DNA from: Planctomycetota bacterium
GTDB taxonomy: Bacteria; Planctomycetota; PUPC01; JACPCR01
Direction: 5' to 3'
Assembly (NCBI GenBank): GCA_016179685.1
Contig: JACPCR010000131.1
Coordinates: 1-37,844, forward strand
DNA: 37,844 bases
Below are positions 8,257 to 16,742 of this stretch, one piece after another (position 1 is the stretch's first letter; each line of letters opens with the position of its first letter). Under the pieces are notes generated by a model. The model saw only the letters and a list, made by a program, of their open reading frames with translations. It ran no database searches and had not been told where the DNA came from. Position numbers and translations under genes: made by a program.

Positions 8257-9312
8257 CTAGCGGCCTTTCAGCTCCGTCCACACCTGCTCGTAAAGCTTGT
8301 TGGCGTCGCCGAGGTCCTCCACCCACCAGAACTTCACGCCCTCGGGCAGGAAGTAGGCCGGGCCGGTCAGCACCGCAGGGTCCACCAAGGTGCGAGCCTC
8401 TTCGTTCGCACTCGCATAGTTCACGAAGTTCACGATGCGGGCGCTCACCTCCGGCCTCAAAGTAAAATTGATGAACTCCAGGGCCAGGTCCCGGTTCGGG
8501 CCGCCGCGCGGAATCGCCCAGGAGTCCACGAACATGAGAGTCCCCTCCTTCGGGATCGCAAACTCCAGCTCGCTGTTCTGAGTACGCGCCGTGGCGACCT
8601 CTCCGCTCCATCCGTGCGCCATCACCGTCTCGCCCGAAACCAGGGAGTCCTCGAATCCCTCGCTGTCGTACTTGGCCACGAATGCCTTCTGTTTCAGGAG
8701 CAGGTTCTTCGCCTCCTCCAGTTCCAGCGGATCGACCGTGTTCGGCGAATGGCCCAGATGAATCAAAGCCGCGCCAATGACTTCCCGCATGTCGTTCAAT
8801 AGGCTCACCCGGCCCGCATAAGGGGTCAAACGCTCCGGCTCGAATAGGTCCCCCCAGCTCGACGGAGGCGGCTGCACCCTCTGCCGGTTGTAGCCGATGC
8901 CGGAAACGCCCCAGAGATAAGGGACGGAGTGCCGATGGCCCGGATCGTAGGACGGGTCCCGAAACCGCGCAGAAATATTTCGAAGATTCGGTATCCGGGA
9001 CAGGTCCAGCTCCACCAGCAGCCCGTCCCGCGCCAGAAGGGTCACCATGTACTCCGAAGGGACGACCAGGTCGTAGCCGGACGCCCCGGCCTGAAGCTTG
9101 GCCCGGAGGTCCTCATTGCTCCCGTAGTTGTCCTCGGTCACTGCCACGGCGAACTCCTTCTCGAAGAGCGCCAGGACCTCCGGATCGATGTATTCTTCCC
9201 AGATGAAGATTCGGAGGGTGGCCCGGGAGGACGAGCGGGGTACGAAGACCAGGGCTGCCGCGAACAGGGCGACCGCGGCAGCGAGGATCAGGAAAGCCCA
9301 GAGGTTGCGCAT
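8257..9312 (-). CDS. potD: Spermidine/putrescine ABC transporter substrate-binding protein
   Basis: Periplasmic polyamine-binding component of a PotABCD importer, 351 residues. An N-terminal hydrophobic segment (about residues 2-25) is a signal peptide or anchor without a lipobox. The mature start LRIFIWEEYIDPEVL is the PotD/PotF signature, followed by YDLVVPSEYMVTLLARDGLL and the binding-cleft segment VPYLWGVSGIGYNR. The ATG at 9312 shares its first base with the potC stop (TGATG) and is preferred over the TTG one codon upstream. It is the last gene of potA-potB-potC-potD, the usual Pot order. Ligand choice among spermidine, putrescine or another cation cannot be fixed from sequence. Confidence 0.93.
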   Translation of the reverse strand: MRNLWAFLILAAAVALFAAALVFVPRSSSRATLRIFIWEEYIDPEVLALFEKEFAVAVTEDNYGSNEDLRAKLQAGASGYDLVVPSEYMVTLLARDGLLVELDLSRIPNLRNISARFRDPSYDPGHRHSVPYLWGVSGIGYNRQRVQPPPSSWGDLFEPERLTPYAGRVSLLNDMREVIGAALIHLGHSPNTVDPLELEEAKNLLLKQKAFVAKYDSEGFEDSLVSGETVMAHGWSGEVATARTQNSELEFAIPKEGTLMFVDSWAIPRGGPNRDLALEFINFTLRPEVSARIVNFVNYASANEEARTLVDPAVLTGPAYFLPEGVKFWWVEDLGDANKLYEQVWTELKGR

Positions 9313-10118
9313 CAACGTTTCCTTTGTACAGCGAGTGACAGGGTGACGAGGACGATGGAGAGGATCAGGATAAGGGACGAGAGGGCGTTAATCTCCGGGG
9401 TGACGCCTCGGCGTACCATGGACCAGACCTGGATGGGCAGCGTTGTGGCGCCTGGCCCCGTGGTGAAGAAGGTGATGACAAACTCATCGAGGGAGAGGGT
9501 GAAGGCCAGCAATCCTCCGCCGAGGACTCCGGGCCAGACCAGCGGCAGGGTGACGCGGTGCAAGACTTGCCACTCGGTGGCGCCCAGGTCCATCGCCGCC
9601 TCCTCGAGGGTCCGGCTCATGCCTGCCAGCCTGGCACGCACGACGACGGCGACGTAGGAGATGGCGAAGGCCGTGTGCGCCAGGATGACGGTCGTCCGGC
9701 CCAGGGTCGGCCGCCAGCCGAGAAGCCGTTCCAGGGCGCTGAAGCTCAGCACAAAGAAGAGGAGGAGCGAAATTCCCTGGACGATGTCCGGAATGAGGAT
9801 CGGCAGCGTCACGGCGGCATCCCAGCGGGCCGCATGGCGATGGCCGCGCCTCCGCTCGAGGCCGAGGGCCAAGAGCGTGCCCATGACCGTGGCCAGGACG
9901 CTCGCCAGACCAGCAATGAACAGGCTGTTGGCCAAAGCGTCCCGGACCGCCGAGTCCCGGAACAGGTGAATATACCACCGGAACGAGAATCCGCCCCACA
10001 CACTGGCATAGCGGCTGGCGCTGAAGCTGAACAGAATCAGGACGGCGATGGGGAGATAGAGGAACGCGTAGGCCGAGACGGCGTTGAGCGCCAGCAGGCC
10101 TCGCAGCAGGCGGTCCAT
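9312..10118 (-). CDS. potC: Polyamine ABC transporter permease PotC
   Basis: Inner-membrane permease with about six TM segments. The EAA loop that contacts PotA is visible as EEAAMDLGATEWQVLHRVTLP. The ATG at 10118 is preferred because AGGAGG lies five bases upstream and the protein (MDRLLRGLL) then begins just before TM1 as in the family. An in-frame ATG at 10175 would add 19 polar residues and overlap potB by 14 bases. The product from 10118 is 268 residues, a normal length. The stop shares a base with the potD start. Confidence 0.92.
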   Translation of the reverse strand: MDRLLRGLLALNAVSAYAFLYLPIAVLILFSFSASRYASVWGGFSFRWYIHLFRDSAVRDALANSLFIAGLASVLATVMGTLLALGLERRRGHRHAARWDAAVTLPILIPDIVQGISLLLFFVLSFSALERLLGWRPTLGRTTVILAHTAFAISYVAVVVRARLAGMSRTLEEAAMDLGATEWQVLHRVTLPLVWPGVLGGGLLAFTLSLDEFVITFFTTGPGATTLPIQVWSMVRRGVTPEINALSSLILILSIVLVTLSLAVQRKR

Positions 10119-10161
10119 CGGGGCCTCCTCGGCCCCCTCAGCCGCCACGCCCGATCGGGCT

Positions 10162-11037
10162 TCAGCCAAGGGCATGCTCCTCGCGGGCGTACCGGAAGTA
10201 GGCCCAGACGGCCGCGGTCACCAGAACCATCATGGTCATCGCCAGGGCGGAGCCCAGGGGCCAGTCCTGCGGCTGGGACAAGAAACGTTCCTGGATGACG
10301 TTGCCGATCAGGGCCTGCTTGGCCCCGCCCATGAGCTGTGGCACGACGAAGTTGCCGAGAGCCGGAATGAACACCAGGAGGCAGCCGCCGATGATCCCGG
10401 GCATCGTCAGCGGAAGCATGACGCGGTGCAAGGCCGTCCACCGCGTGGCCCCCAGGTCCATCGCGGCGTCCAGCAGTCGCCAGTCGAACTTCTCCAGGGA
10501 GGCATACAAGGGGTAAACCATGAAGGGCAGATACCAGTAAACCAGGCCGAGGACCACCGACGCCGGGGTATAGAGCAGGCGAAGGTCATCAGCCGGGCCG
10601 ATGGCCCCGGCCCAGCGCAGGCCCCGTTCGAGCACTCCGTCCGAGCGCAGCAAGACCATCCAGGCATAGGTCAGCGCCAGCGAGTTCGCCCAGAGCGGGA
10701 TCAGGGTCAGAAAGTAAAGGAGCTTCTGCAGCCGGGGCGGCTGCCGGGCCATGAAATAGGCCATCGGGTAGCCGATGGCCAGGCACACGGCGGTCGCCGC
10801 CGCGGCCATCACCAGGGATCGCAGAAAGACCTTCAGAAGCAGCGGGTCGAGAAGCCGACCGTAGTTCCCCGCCGTCAGGGACCATTCGACGGGCGAACCG
10901 GGCCGAAGGAAACTGATGGCCGCCAGGATGCCCAGGGGCATCACGAAAAAGACCATCCACCACACGGAAGCCGGCAGCAGAAGCCAGCCAGGCCGAAAAC
11001 GCGATGCCCCGGTCAACTCTTCTTGGGTCCCGTTCAA
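10162..11037 (-). CDS. potB: Polyamine ABC transporter permease PotB
   Basis: Second permease of the polyamine importer, 291 residues and about six TM segments, pairing with PotC. The EAA motif reads LLDAAMDLGATRWTALHRVM. TM1 (LLLPASVWWMVFFVMPLGIL) and the conserved segment FVVPQLMGGAKQALIGNVI are typical of PotB. The start is a TTG four bases after the potA stop, with GAGGAG overlapping the end of potA, which implies translational coupling. No in-frame ATG lies close by. Confidence 0.92.
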   Translation of the reverse strand: MNGTQEELTGASRFRPGWLLLPASVWWMVFFVMPLGILAAISFLRPGSPVEWSLTAGNYGRLLDPLLLKVFLRSLVMAAAATAVCLAIGYPMAYFMARQPPRLQKLLYFLTLIPLWANSLALTYAWMVLLRSDGVLERGLRWAGAIGPADDLRLLYTPASVVLGLVYWYLPFMVYPLYASLEKFDWRLLDAAMDLGATRWTALHRVMLPLTMPGIIGGCLLVFIPALGNFVVPQLMGGAKQALIGNVIQERFLSQPQDWPLGSALAMTMMVLVTAAVWAYFRYAREEHALG

Positions 11038-11041
11038 GCCT

Positions 11042-12181
11042 TCACTCCTCTGTCAGGAGATGCACGGTGTCGGCCGGGAAGCAGGCGAAGACCTTCTCTC
11101 CCAGCCCGACGGCCCGCTCGTGGGGCGCGTTCTGGCGTCGGACCGTGAGGGCCAGGCGATCACCTACCCGCACCCGGTAACGGGTCCCGTTGCCGAGATA
11201 CGTGACCTCCTCGACCAACCCGGACAGCCGATTGTCGTGCCCCGACGCCGATGCCTCTGAAAGAACCACCTTCTCCGGCCTCAGGACCATGGTCACCTCC
11301 CGACCCGTCTGGGCGGTACCGCCGGCGTCGGAAACTCTGACGACCCCGCCCGCTGTCCCTACGCTGGCGCTGCCCTCTCCCAGGCCGATCACACGGCCGG
11401 AGAGGATGTTCGCCTCGCCCACGAATTCGGCGACGAAACGCGTCCGGGGCTTCTCATAGACCTCTGCCGGCGTGCCGCACTGCAGGATGCGGCCCCCCTG
11501 CATCACGGCCACGCGGTCCGACATCGTCAGCGCCTCCTCCTGATCGTGAGTCACGTAGAGGAACGCCAGGCCCAGACGACGCTGAAGCTTCTTCAACTCC
11601 CCCTGCATCTCCTGGCGCAAACGAAGGTCCAGAGCCCCCAGCGGCTCGTCCAGAAGCAGAACCGCCGGCCGGGTCACCAGCGCCCGCGCGAGCGCCGCCC
11701 GCTGCTGCTGTCCGCCTGAAAGCTGATGCGGGTAACGCTCGCTCAGGCCTTCCATCCGCACCATCCCCAGCGCCTCATCCACGCGAGACTCGATCTCCGG
11801 GCGGAGCAGCCGCTGCATCTCCAGACCGAAGGAGACGTTCGCCCGCACCGTCAAGTGCGGAAACAAGGCGTAGCTCTGGAAAACCATGTTCACGTCCCGG
11901 CGGTACGGAGGCGAACCATTGACCAGATGCCCGTGGATGTAGACGTCGCCGGAAGTGGGATGGTCGAATCCCGCGATCAGCCGCAGACTGGTCGTCTTGC
12001 CGCAGCCGCTGGGACCCAGAAGGGAGACAAATTCGCCCGGATGAACCTCGAGGTCCATCCGGTCCAGCACGCGGTGTTCGCCAAGCGTCTTGGAGACTTT
12101 CCGCAGTTCGACTACCGGCGCGGTCGAGGAAACCTGTCGTCCATCCCCCTGGTCCGCACGGCTTGAACACACAGTCGCCAC
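11042..12181 (-). CDS. potA: Polyamine ABC transporter ATPase PotA
   Basis: Cytoplasmic ATPase that powers the PotBC permease, 379 residues. Walker A is GPSGCGKT (56-63), the Q-loop is in MVFQSYALFP, the ABC signature is LSGGQQQR (154-161), Walker B is VLLLDEP (174-180) and the H-loop is YVTHDQEEA. The C-terminal 90 residues form a TOBE-type regulatory domain (NILSGRVIGLG, then VTMVLRPEKV). The start is a GTG with AAGGA upstream. It is the first gene of the operon, so its promoter should lie in the palindrome-rich gap to its right. Confidence 0.95.
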   Translation of the reverse strand: MATVCSSRADQGDGRQVSSTAPVVELRKVSKTLGEHRVLDRMDLEVHPGEFVSLLGPSGCGKTTSLRLIAGFDHPTSGDVYIHGHLVNGSPPYRRDVNMVFQSYALFPHLTVRANVSFGLEMQRLLRPEIESRVDEALGMVRMEGLSERYPHQLSGGQQQRAALARALVTRPAVLLLDEPLGALDLRLRQEMQGELKKLQRRLGLAFLYVTHDQEEALTMSDRVAVMQGGRILQCGTPAEVYEKPRTRFVAEFVGEANILSGRVIGLGEGSASVGTAGGVVRVSDAGGTAQTGREVTMVLRPEKVVLSEASASGHDNRLSGLVEEVTYLGNGTRYRVRVGDRLALTVRRQNAPHERAVGLGEKVFACFPADTVHLLTEE

Positions 12182-12384
12182 CGGATAACTTTCCTTTTAC
12201 GGGGCCATTTCGCTCCAGAAACCACGCACGCGTGCGGAGGCGGTCTCCAGGCCGGCAGAGGCTTCCCGTTCCCCGCCGGGTGGGTTATAGCGTTCCGTCG
12301 CAGGGTGTCAATCGCCGGATCGCCTCGTTACCGCGTTAGAGTCCAGGCTTGTAACTTCTCCGCGCCGCGCGAAGATGTTGGAGT

Positions 12385-12540
12385 CATGCCTCCCGGAGGG
12401 AACCCGTTTCCGCAGGATCCCTACGGGAGGGATTGAGGCGTGGCGTTGTTCGGACAACGGCTAAAGCCTGTCTGCGCCGCGCAGCAAAGCGGCGCGCCTG
12501 CCTGTGCGTGCGGCACGCACGCAGACGGGGCAGGCAGGCC
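12385..12540. repeat. Cluster of intergenic palindromes
   Basis: This lies inside the 515-bp gap between divergent potA and the gene at 12697. CCTCCCG (12387-12393) pairs with CGGGAGG (12424-12430). GCCTGTCTGCG (from 12466) and CCTGCCTG pair with CGCAGACGGGGCAGGC and CAGGCAGG near 12518-12538, forming nested cruciform-like arms. The motif AACTTGAGT, also seen beside other repeats in this window, occurs at about 12549. No gene is seen in the gap. Promoters for both flanking genes should lie here, but none is clear. Confidence 0.55.
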
Positions 12541-12597
12541 GTTACTCCAACTTGAGTTGCGGCCATCGTGGCGCGTTAGGAAAAGTCATTGGGCCAC

Positions 12598-12648
12598 GGT
12601 GTCGGGTGTGAGGTGTCCGATGATTCCTGACACCTGAAACCCGACACC
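12598..12648. repeat. Nested palindrome built on GTGTCGGG / GTGTCAGG motifs
   Basis: GGTGTCGGGT (12598-12607) pairs with ACCCGACACC (12639-12648), and inside it AGGTGTC (12611-12617) pairs with GACACCT (12629-12635). Related CAGGTGTCAGG fragments occur near 8069, 26339 and 32712, so this is a dispersed intergenic family. It could act as a terminator or a recombination site. It lies about 50 bases before the start of the next gene. Confidence 0.6.
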
Positions 12649-12696
12649 TTTCCAAGCTTTATTGGGTTGCGCGTATCAGCCACCTCGAGAAATTCG

Positions 12697-13446
12697 ATGT
12701 CTCCCCTGACCGAAATACTCCTGTTCGTCGCCATCATCGCTCTGCTCCTCCCGGCAGCCGTCAGCTTCGCCTGCTGGAATCAGGTCAGACGCCTGAGCAG
12801 CCCGGACCTCCATCTTCAGCCGATACCGCGCCCCAGCAGCGATCCGCCGGGCCTGGCGTCTGCCCGGGACGGCTGGGCCAGGGAAAACGGTTTCGAGCCG
12901 ATCGGGCGCTACCTCATGGAGGCGGGTCAGACCTGTCACATCGACGCTTGGCAGCACATGCAGAAACCGACCCTCTTCTGCGTCTACACGATCTCCGCCC
13001 CCTCGTTGCCCGCTCCAAGGGTCTTCTCCGATCTCGTCACCGTGTTCGCTGAGGAGCGCAGCCTGACCACCGCCAGCACCAAAGATGCCCATTTTTTCCC
13101 CGTGCGAGACGGCATCTACATGCAGAGCTTCCCGGACCAGACCCTCGGCGAACTGTGGCATCGCCACCTGGACGGCGAACGCTACCTGGTCGGCAGAGGC
13201 CTCCGGGAAATCCCACGCCCCGACATCCCCTTCGAGCAGCATATCCTCCAGGCCATCCACAAGCAGATGGCCTACGTCCGTGCCATCCCCTGCTGGCCGC
13301 TCTTCGCTTCCTACTGGTTCTGGGTCCGCCGGAATCGGCTCGCCAATCTGACGATCGAGGAGCAGCATCGCCGCGGCTGGATTCGCCTGCCGGGCCAGCC
13401 CGAGGCAGGATTCTGGGGCCAGGTTCAGGAGGAAGTCCGGAGGTGA
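12697..13446 (+). CDS. Single-pass membrane protein of unknown function
   Basis: The 249-residue product has one N-terminal TM segment (ILLFVAIIALLLPAAVSFACW) followed by a soluble domain of about 220 residues. Conserved-looking aromatic and acidic stretches are present (WARENGFEPIGRY, VRDGIYMQSFPDQTLGELW), but no catalytic motif or known family is recognised. A second hydrophobic patch (IPCWPLFASYWFWV) near residue 200 could touch the membrane. The ATG at 12697 is used because it places the TM at the very N-terminus. A TTG at 12667 in the same frame is less likely. The stop overlaps the GTG of the MFS gene (GTGA), so the two are probably cotranslated, and this protein may assist that exporter. 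Confidence 0.7.
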   Translation: MSPLTEILLFVAIIALLLPAAVSFACWNQVRRLSSPDLHLQPIPRPSSDPPGLASARDGWARENGFEPIGRYLMEAGQTCHIDAWQHMQKPTLFCVYTISAPSLPAPRVFSDLVTVFAEERSLTTASTKDAHFFPVRDGIYMQSFPDQTLGELWHRHLDGERYLVGRGLREIPRPDIPFEQHILQAIHKQMAYVRAIPCWPLFASYWFWVRRNRLANLTIEEQHRRGWIRLPGQPEAGFWGQVQEEVRR

Positions 13447-14828
13447 ACGCCTCGCCCGCAGACCCCGGCCGCCCGTCCGATTCAGAACCTGGCCGACCGG
13501 CTTACGAGTCCCCTGACCCGGAGCGGCCCGCATCCTCGGCGCCCACGGAGACCGATCTCGAGCAGGAAATCCCGCCCGCCAGGCCGGGCCATGATCCTTA
13601 CGCAGCTCTGAGGCTGCCCGGTTACCGACTCTATGCCCTGGGCTGGCTCTTCGGCGTGGTCGGACACCAAATCCAGGGCGTGGCCGTCGGATGGGAGGTT
13701 TACCAGAGGACCGGCGAGGCCCTCAGCCTCGGCTACGTAGGGGCGATCCAGGCCATCCCCCTCATCCTCCTCGCGTTGCCGGCGGGCCACCTCGCTGACA
13801 CGATGGATCGAAGGAAGCTGACCCTGGTCAGCGCGCTCCTCTCTGCGGGTTTTTCACTCGGCCTGGCCGGTTGTTCCTACTACCAGGGATCGATCCGCCT
13901 CTTCTACCTGCTCCTCTTCTTCGGGGCCATTGCCACCACCCTCGGCCGGCCTGCTCGCCAGGCCCTGCTTCCCCAGATCGTTCCGCCCCACCTCTTTGCC
14001 AACGCGGCGACCTGGAACAGCAGCCTCTTCCAGGTCGCCTCCGTCACCGGACCCGCCCTCGGGGGAGTCGTCGTCGCTTTTCACGTCCCACTGGCCTACC
14101 TCCTCGATGCGGCCTGCATGCTCCTTTTTGCTCTGATGCTCTTTTTCCTCCGGCTGCGGCACACCCCGAGGGAAGCCCAGCCCGCCAGTCTTCAAAGCCT
14201 CCTCGCTGGCGTCCGGTTCGTCTTCCGCAGCCGCGTCATGCTCGGGGCCATCTCGCTGGACCTCTTTGCCGTGCTCCTCGGCGGCGCGACCTATCTGCTC
14301 CCCATCTTCGCCAAGGACATCCTTCACGTGGGGCCCGCAGGCTTCGGATGGCTGCGGGCCGCTCCCGCGCTCGGCGCCCTCGCTACGGCCATGATCCTCG
14401 CACACCTCCCTCCCATGAAGCACGCAGGACGAGCCATGCTCCTCGCTGTCGCTGGCTTCGGCGTCGCCACCCTCCTCTTCGGCCTCTCACGATCCTTCAT
14501 GCTCTCCTTCGCCATGCTCTTTCTCACAGGCGTGATGGACAACATCAGCGTCGTTGTCCGGCACACCCTTGTCCAGCTCCTCACGCCCGACCCCATGCGC
14601 GGCCGCGTCTCCGCCGTCAACAGCGTATTCATCGGCGCCTCCAACGAGCTGGGAGGTTTCGAGTCCGGCGTCACGGCCGCCGTCCTCGGACCCGTCGGGT
14701 CCGTCGTTCTCGGGGGCTTCGGCACCCTTGCCGTCGTCGGCGCCTCCGCCATTCTCTGTCCTCAGCTCCGCAACTTCGGCTGCCTGCAAGACGCCAGGCC
14801 AGAAGAGGAACAGCAAGACACACGATAG
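13443..14828 (+). CDS. MFS transporter, EntS-like exporter
   Basis: 461-residue major facilitator superfamily protein with about 12 TM segments. Residues 1-50 are a Pro/Glu/Asp-rich cytoplasmic tail. The first TM pair carries LYALGWLFGVVGHQIQGVAVGWEVYQ. The loop between TM2 and TM3 has LADTMDRRKLTLVSA, matching the MFS signature (G/A-x-L-A-D-x-x-x-R-R). The arrangement resembles the EntS/DUF894 branch, which exports siderophores or drugs, but the substrate is unknown. The GTG start overlaps the preceding stop by 4 bases. The TAG stop is embedded in the left arm of a 46-bp palindrome that could act as a terminator. Confidence 0.88.
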   Translation: MNASPADPGRPSDSEPGRPAYESPDPERPASSAPTETDLEQEIPPARPGHDPYAALRLPGYRLYALGWLFGVVGHQIQGVAVGWEVYQRTGEALSLGYVGAIQAIPLILLALPAGHLADTMDRRKLTLVSALLSAGFSLGLAGCSYYQGSIRLFYLLLFFGAIATTLGRPARQALLPQIVPPHLFANAATWNSSLFQVASVTGPALGGVVVAFHVPLAYLLDAACMLLFALMLFFLRLRHTPREAQPASLQSLLAGVRFVFRSRVMLGAISLDLFAVLLGGATYLLPIFAKDILHVGPAGFGWLRAAPALGALATAMILAHLPPMKHAGRAMLLAVAGFGVATLLFGLSRSFMLSFAMLFLTGVMDNISVVVRHTLVQLLTPDPMRGRVSAVNSVFIGASNELGGFESGVTAAVLGPVGSVVLGGFGTLAVVGASAILCPQLRNFGCLQDARPEEEQQDTR

Positions 14829-14872
14829 TACTCGAGTTCGCAAGTGCACCCGCACATGCGAACTCGAGTACT
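14827..14872. repeat. 46-bp palindrome, copy A of the 32-bp hairpin family
   Basis: A 21-bp stem with one A-A mismatch surrounds the loop ACCC. The inner stem arm GAGTTCGCAAGTGC and the loop are shared with 17224-17255. It overlaps the MFS stop codon. It is not followed by a U-run, so termination is possible but unproven. The identical loop and arms in two places suggest a dispersed REP-like element rather than two independent terminators. Confidence 0.75.
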
Positions 14873-14873
14873 A

Positions 14874-15106
14874 ATGGACTTTGGCTTGAAAATGACCATC
14901 TTATGCGGAGCGGGAGGCGATTCGGCTTTGAATTCAAATATGTGGACGCGCCTCGGACCACCAGGCCCATGCATATCGTTTCGGACGATCTGAAGCTGGA
15001 GAAGCTCGTCGTTTACTATCCGGGCGAAGGGCGATTTCCGCTGGCCGACGGAATCGAGGCCTTACCCTTCAGGCAGTGTCCTGAAATCCTTGCGGAGATG
15101 GGGTGA
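14874..15106 (+). pseudogene. C-terminal remnant of a DUF4143-type AAA ATPase
   Basis: One frame reads RSGRRFGFEFKYVDAPRTT, then DLKLEKLVVYYPGEG and FPLADGIEALPF, ending at a TGA at 15104. This matches the C-terminal nuclease-like domain of DUF4143 ATPases (GxEFKxxDAPxxTxSM, then LxVVYPGxxxYPL). Full proteins are close to 400 residues, so the AAA domain and most of DUF4143 are absent. The fragment begins immediately after the 46-bp palindrome, so the break coincides with that repeat. There is no start signal. It is a decayed fragment, not a functional gene. Confidence 0.65.
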
Positions 15107-15265
15107 CCGGATTTTTATCACGCCCGGATGAAGAATTCGGGGCTGGCCTGTAACCGCGGCCGCTTTACGGCCACTTATCCTTTCGAAAGGACGCAATTCG
15201 GCCGAAACGTGATGTCCCTTGTTGACGAAACCCTTTTCCACCGTTCCTGAACCAGGAGAAAAGCC

Positions 15266-15772
15266 ATGTCCACCCGGAAAGTGATTGCCTTGTCCGCCGC
15301 AGCCGTATTGACCATCGGCCTCGTTGCCGGAACCCTCACGGCCGGCGATGCGGCCCGGCCCATGGAGGGCCGATTTGCCCACAGTCCTCTGGGGCGCTTG
15401 ATTCTGGGCAATGTCGGCCGCGCCCTGACCCTGCGCTCGGAGTTGAACGTCACGGAGGAGCAGCGGGCGAAAATCCAGGAGATCGTCAAGAGCCATAAGG
15501 ACGGCATGGTCCCTGTGGCGCAGGTGCTCAAGGCGAAGAAAGAAGCGCTTCGCCAGGCCGTGATGTCGGACCAGCCGGACGAGAAGGCCATCCGGGCCGC
15601 GGCCGACGAACTGGGCAAGGCCATCGGTGATGCCGCCGTCCTCGCCTCGCGAATCGGCGGCGAGGTCCGCCCCGTTTTCACCGATGAGCAGCGCCAGCGC
15701 ATCGAAAAGTTCCTGCAGGAACGCGAGGCGTCCGGCGACGCCTTCCTCAAGGAATGGTCGCAGACTCCATGA
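15266..15772 (+). CDS. Spy/CpxP-like periplasmic protein
   Basis: 168 residues with a signal peptide (MSTRKVIALSAAAVLTIGLV, cleavage near TLTAGDA) and an all-helical mature part. Two LTxxQ-type motifs are visible, NVTEEQR (61-67) and FTDEQRQRIEKF near the C-terminus. These define the Spy/CpxP/ZraP family of periplasmic chaperones and metal-responsive proteins. AGGAG lies 8 bases before the ATG. It is followed by a strong hairpin (15796-15833), so it is probably its own transcription unit just upstream of the ECF sigma operon. It is a natural target or effector of that sigma factor, since the operon encodes a related sensor. Metal binding versus chaperone activity is undecided. Confidence 0.8.
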   Translation: MSTRKVIALSAAAVLTIGLVAGTLTAGDAARPMEGRFAHSPLGRLILGNVGRALTLRSELNVTEEQRAKIQEIVKSHKDGMVPVAQVLKAKKEALRQAVMSDQPDEKAIRAAADELGKAIGDAAVLASRIGGEVRPVFTDEQRQRIEKFLQEREASGDAFLKEWSQTP

Positions 15773-15795
15773 AGCCCTCCTTCCCGCCCCCTACC

Positions 15796-15840
15796 GCCGC
15801 AAGCCTTGCCCCGCTGGGGGACGGGCTTGCGGCGCTCTTT
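15796..15840 (+). terminator. Rho-independent-like terminator after the Spy-like gene
   Basis: GCCGCAAGCC (15796-15805) pairs with GGGCTTGCGGC (15823-15833) around a CG-rich loop, and is followed by GCTCTTTCCC. It begins 23 bases after the Spy-like stop. It separates that gene from the sigma factor and supports a sigma start downstream (15940) rather than an in-frame ATG at 15754. Confidence 0.65.
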
Positions 15841-15939
15841 CCCACTAACAGCCTTTTCTGGCATCCCATCGAAATCACCGTCGAATGGCGCGATACTCGT
15901 GTCCGGCCGATCCAGAAATTGGTGTCCCAAGATTCTGCG

Positions 15940-16488
15940 ATGGACGACGCCGACGTTCGAGATATCCAGTTGACTTTGCAAGGCGACGGAGACGCCTATG
16001 GCCGAATCGTGGCACGCTACGAGACAGAGATTGGACGGCAAATGTGGCGCTTCTCACGGGAACGGGCAACCTATGAAGAGCTGGTGCATGACGTCTTCGT
16101 GGAAGCTTACCTCAGCCTGCCCGGCTATAGGGGGGAGTCGCCCCTGCTCCATTGGCTGCGAAAGATCGCCGTCCGCGTCGGATACCGCCACTGGAAACGG
16201 CGGGCTCGTCTCCGGGCATCCGCGCCCGCACCGCATCAGGACTGGGACCAGGAAGTCGACCCTCGAGCCGAGGAACTTTCCGATCCCGAGGCTGGCCAAA
16301 GAGTCCACGCCCTTCTTGCTCAGCTTCCGCCGCGGGACCGCCTCATCCTCACCCTTCTCTACCTGGATGAGCGAAACGTGGAAGAGGCCGCACGGCTCAC
16401 GGGTTGGTCCCGCACCATGGTCAAGGTTCAGGCCTTCCGGGCGCGCCGAAAGTTCCGCAAACTGTTTGAGGAAGGAGACTCGCCATGA
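15940..16488 (+). CDS. ECF-type RNA polymerase sigma factor
   Basis: 182-residue sigma-70 family factor with only regions 2 and 4. Region 2 spans about 16-90 (AYGRIVARYETEIGRQMWRF, then ELVHDVFVEAYLSLPGYRG and LLHWLRKIAVRVGYRHWKR). Region 4 spans about 118-175 (LLAQLPPRDRLILTLLYLDE, then EAARLTGWSRTMVKVQAFRA). The frame is open to 15754, but that ATG lies before the terminator of the previous gene, so the ATG at 15940 is used. The stop overlaps the next ATG (ATGA). With the small membrane protein and the sensor downstream it forms a module like cnrH/cnrY/cnrX. Its activity should be held down by the membrane pair until an envelope or metal signal arrives. Confidence 0.88.
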   Translation: MDDADVRDIQLTLQGDGDAYGRIVARYETEIGRQMWRFSRERATYEELVHDVFVEAYLSLPGYRGESPLLHWLRKIAVRVGYRHWKRRARLRASAPAPHQDWDQEVDPRAEELSDPEAGQRVHALLAQLPPRDRLILTLLYLDERNVEEAARLTGWSRTMVKVQAFRARRKFRKLFEEGDSP

Positions 16489-16742
16489 ATGAAAAATCCT
16501 TCAATGCCTGGCTTTCGAAGGCCCGAAACGAGTGTCCGCCGCCGGTTCACGTCGCCGGTCGCGTTCTGCAGGATATCCGGGGGCTGCCGCTCGAAAGGCC
16601 GTCCGACCGGACGTTGCTCTTTTTCACGGGTCTAGCGGCCGCAGCGGCCGTCGTTGTCGCCGCCCTTTCCTTTCAGGCCTGGGTCGTGCTCCAGGACCCT
16701 TTGGCCAGCTTTTTCTGCTCCCTGACCCTGGTGATGTCATGA
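16485..16742 (+). CDS. Small one-TM protein, candidate anti-sigma factor
   Basis: 85 residues: about 42 cytoplasmic residues, one strong TM segment (TLLFFTGLAAAAAVVVAAL) and a short outside tail. No zinc-binding HxxxCxxC motif of the ZAS type is present. Size and topology match CnrY-like anti-sigma factors, which hold a CnrH-type sigma with their short cytoplasmic N-terminus. It overlaps the sigma stop and the sensor start by 4 bases each (ATGA twice), so all three are translated together. The anti-sigma role is inferred from position and topology, not sequence identity. Confidence 0.7.
   Translation: MNEKSFNAWLSKARNECPPPVHVAGRVLQDIRGLPLERPSDRTLLFFTGLAAAAAVVVAALSFQAWVVLQDPLASFFCSLTLVMS

Noticed and set aside
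13871..15106. Single open frame running from inside the MFS gene into the DUF4143 remnant
   Set aside because: The 5' two thirds are an out-of-frame reading of the MFS gene, Arg/Pro-rich. Only the part after the palindrome is meaningful.
15200..15265. ECF-type promoter (GAAAC followed by CGT) before the Spy-like gene
   Set aside because: A GAAACC and a CGTT occur at a plausible distance, but the motif is too short and the sigma factor's own promoter shows no matching pair, so it is not called.
15754..15939. Longer sigma factor starting at 15754
   Set aside because: That start lies upstream of a strong hairpin that ends the previous gene, and the added residues are unlike sigma factor N-termini.
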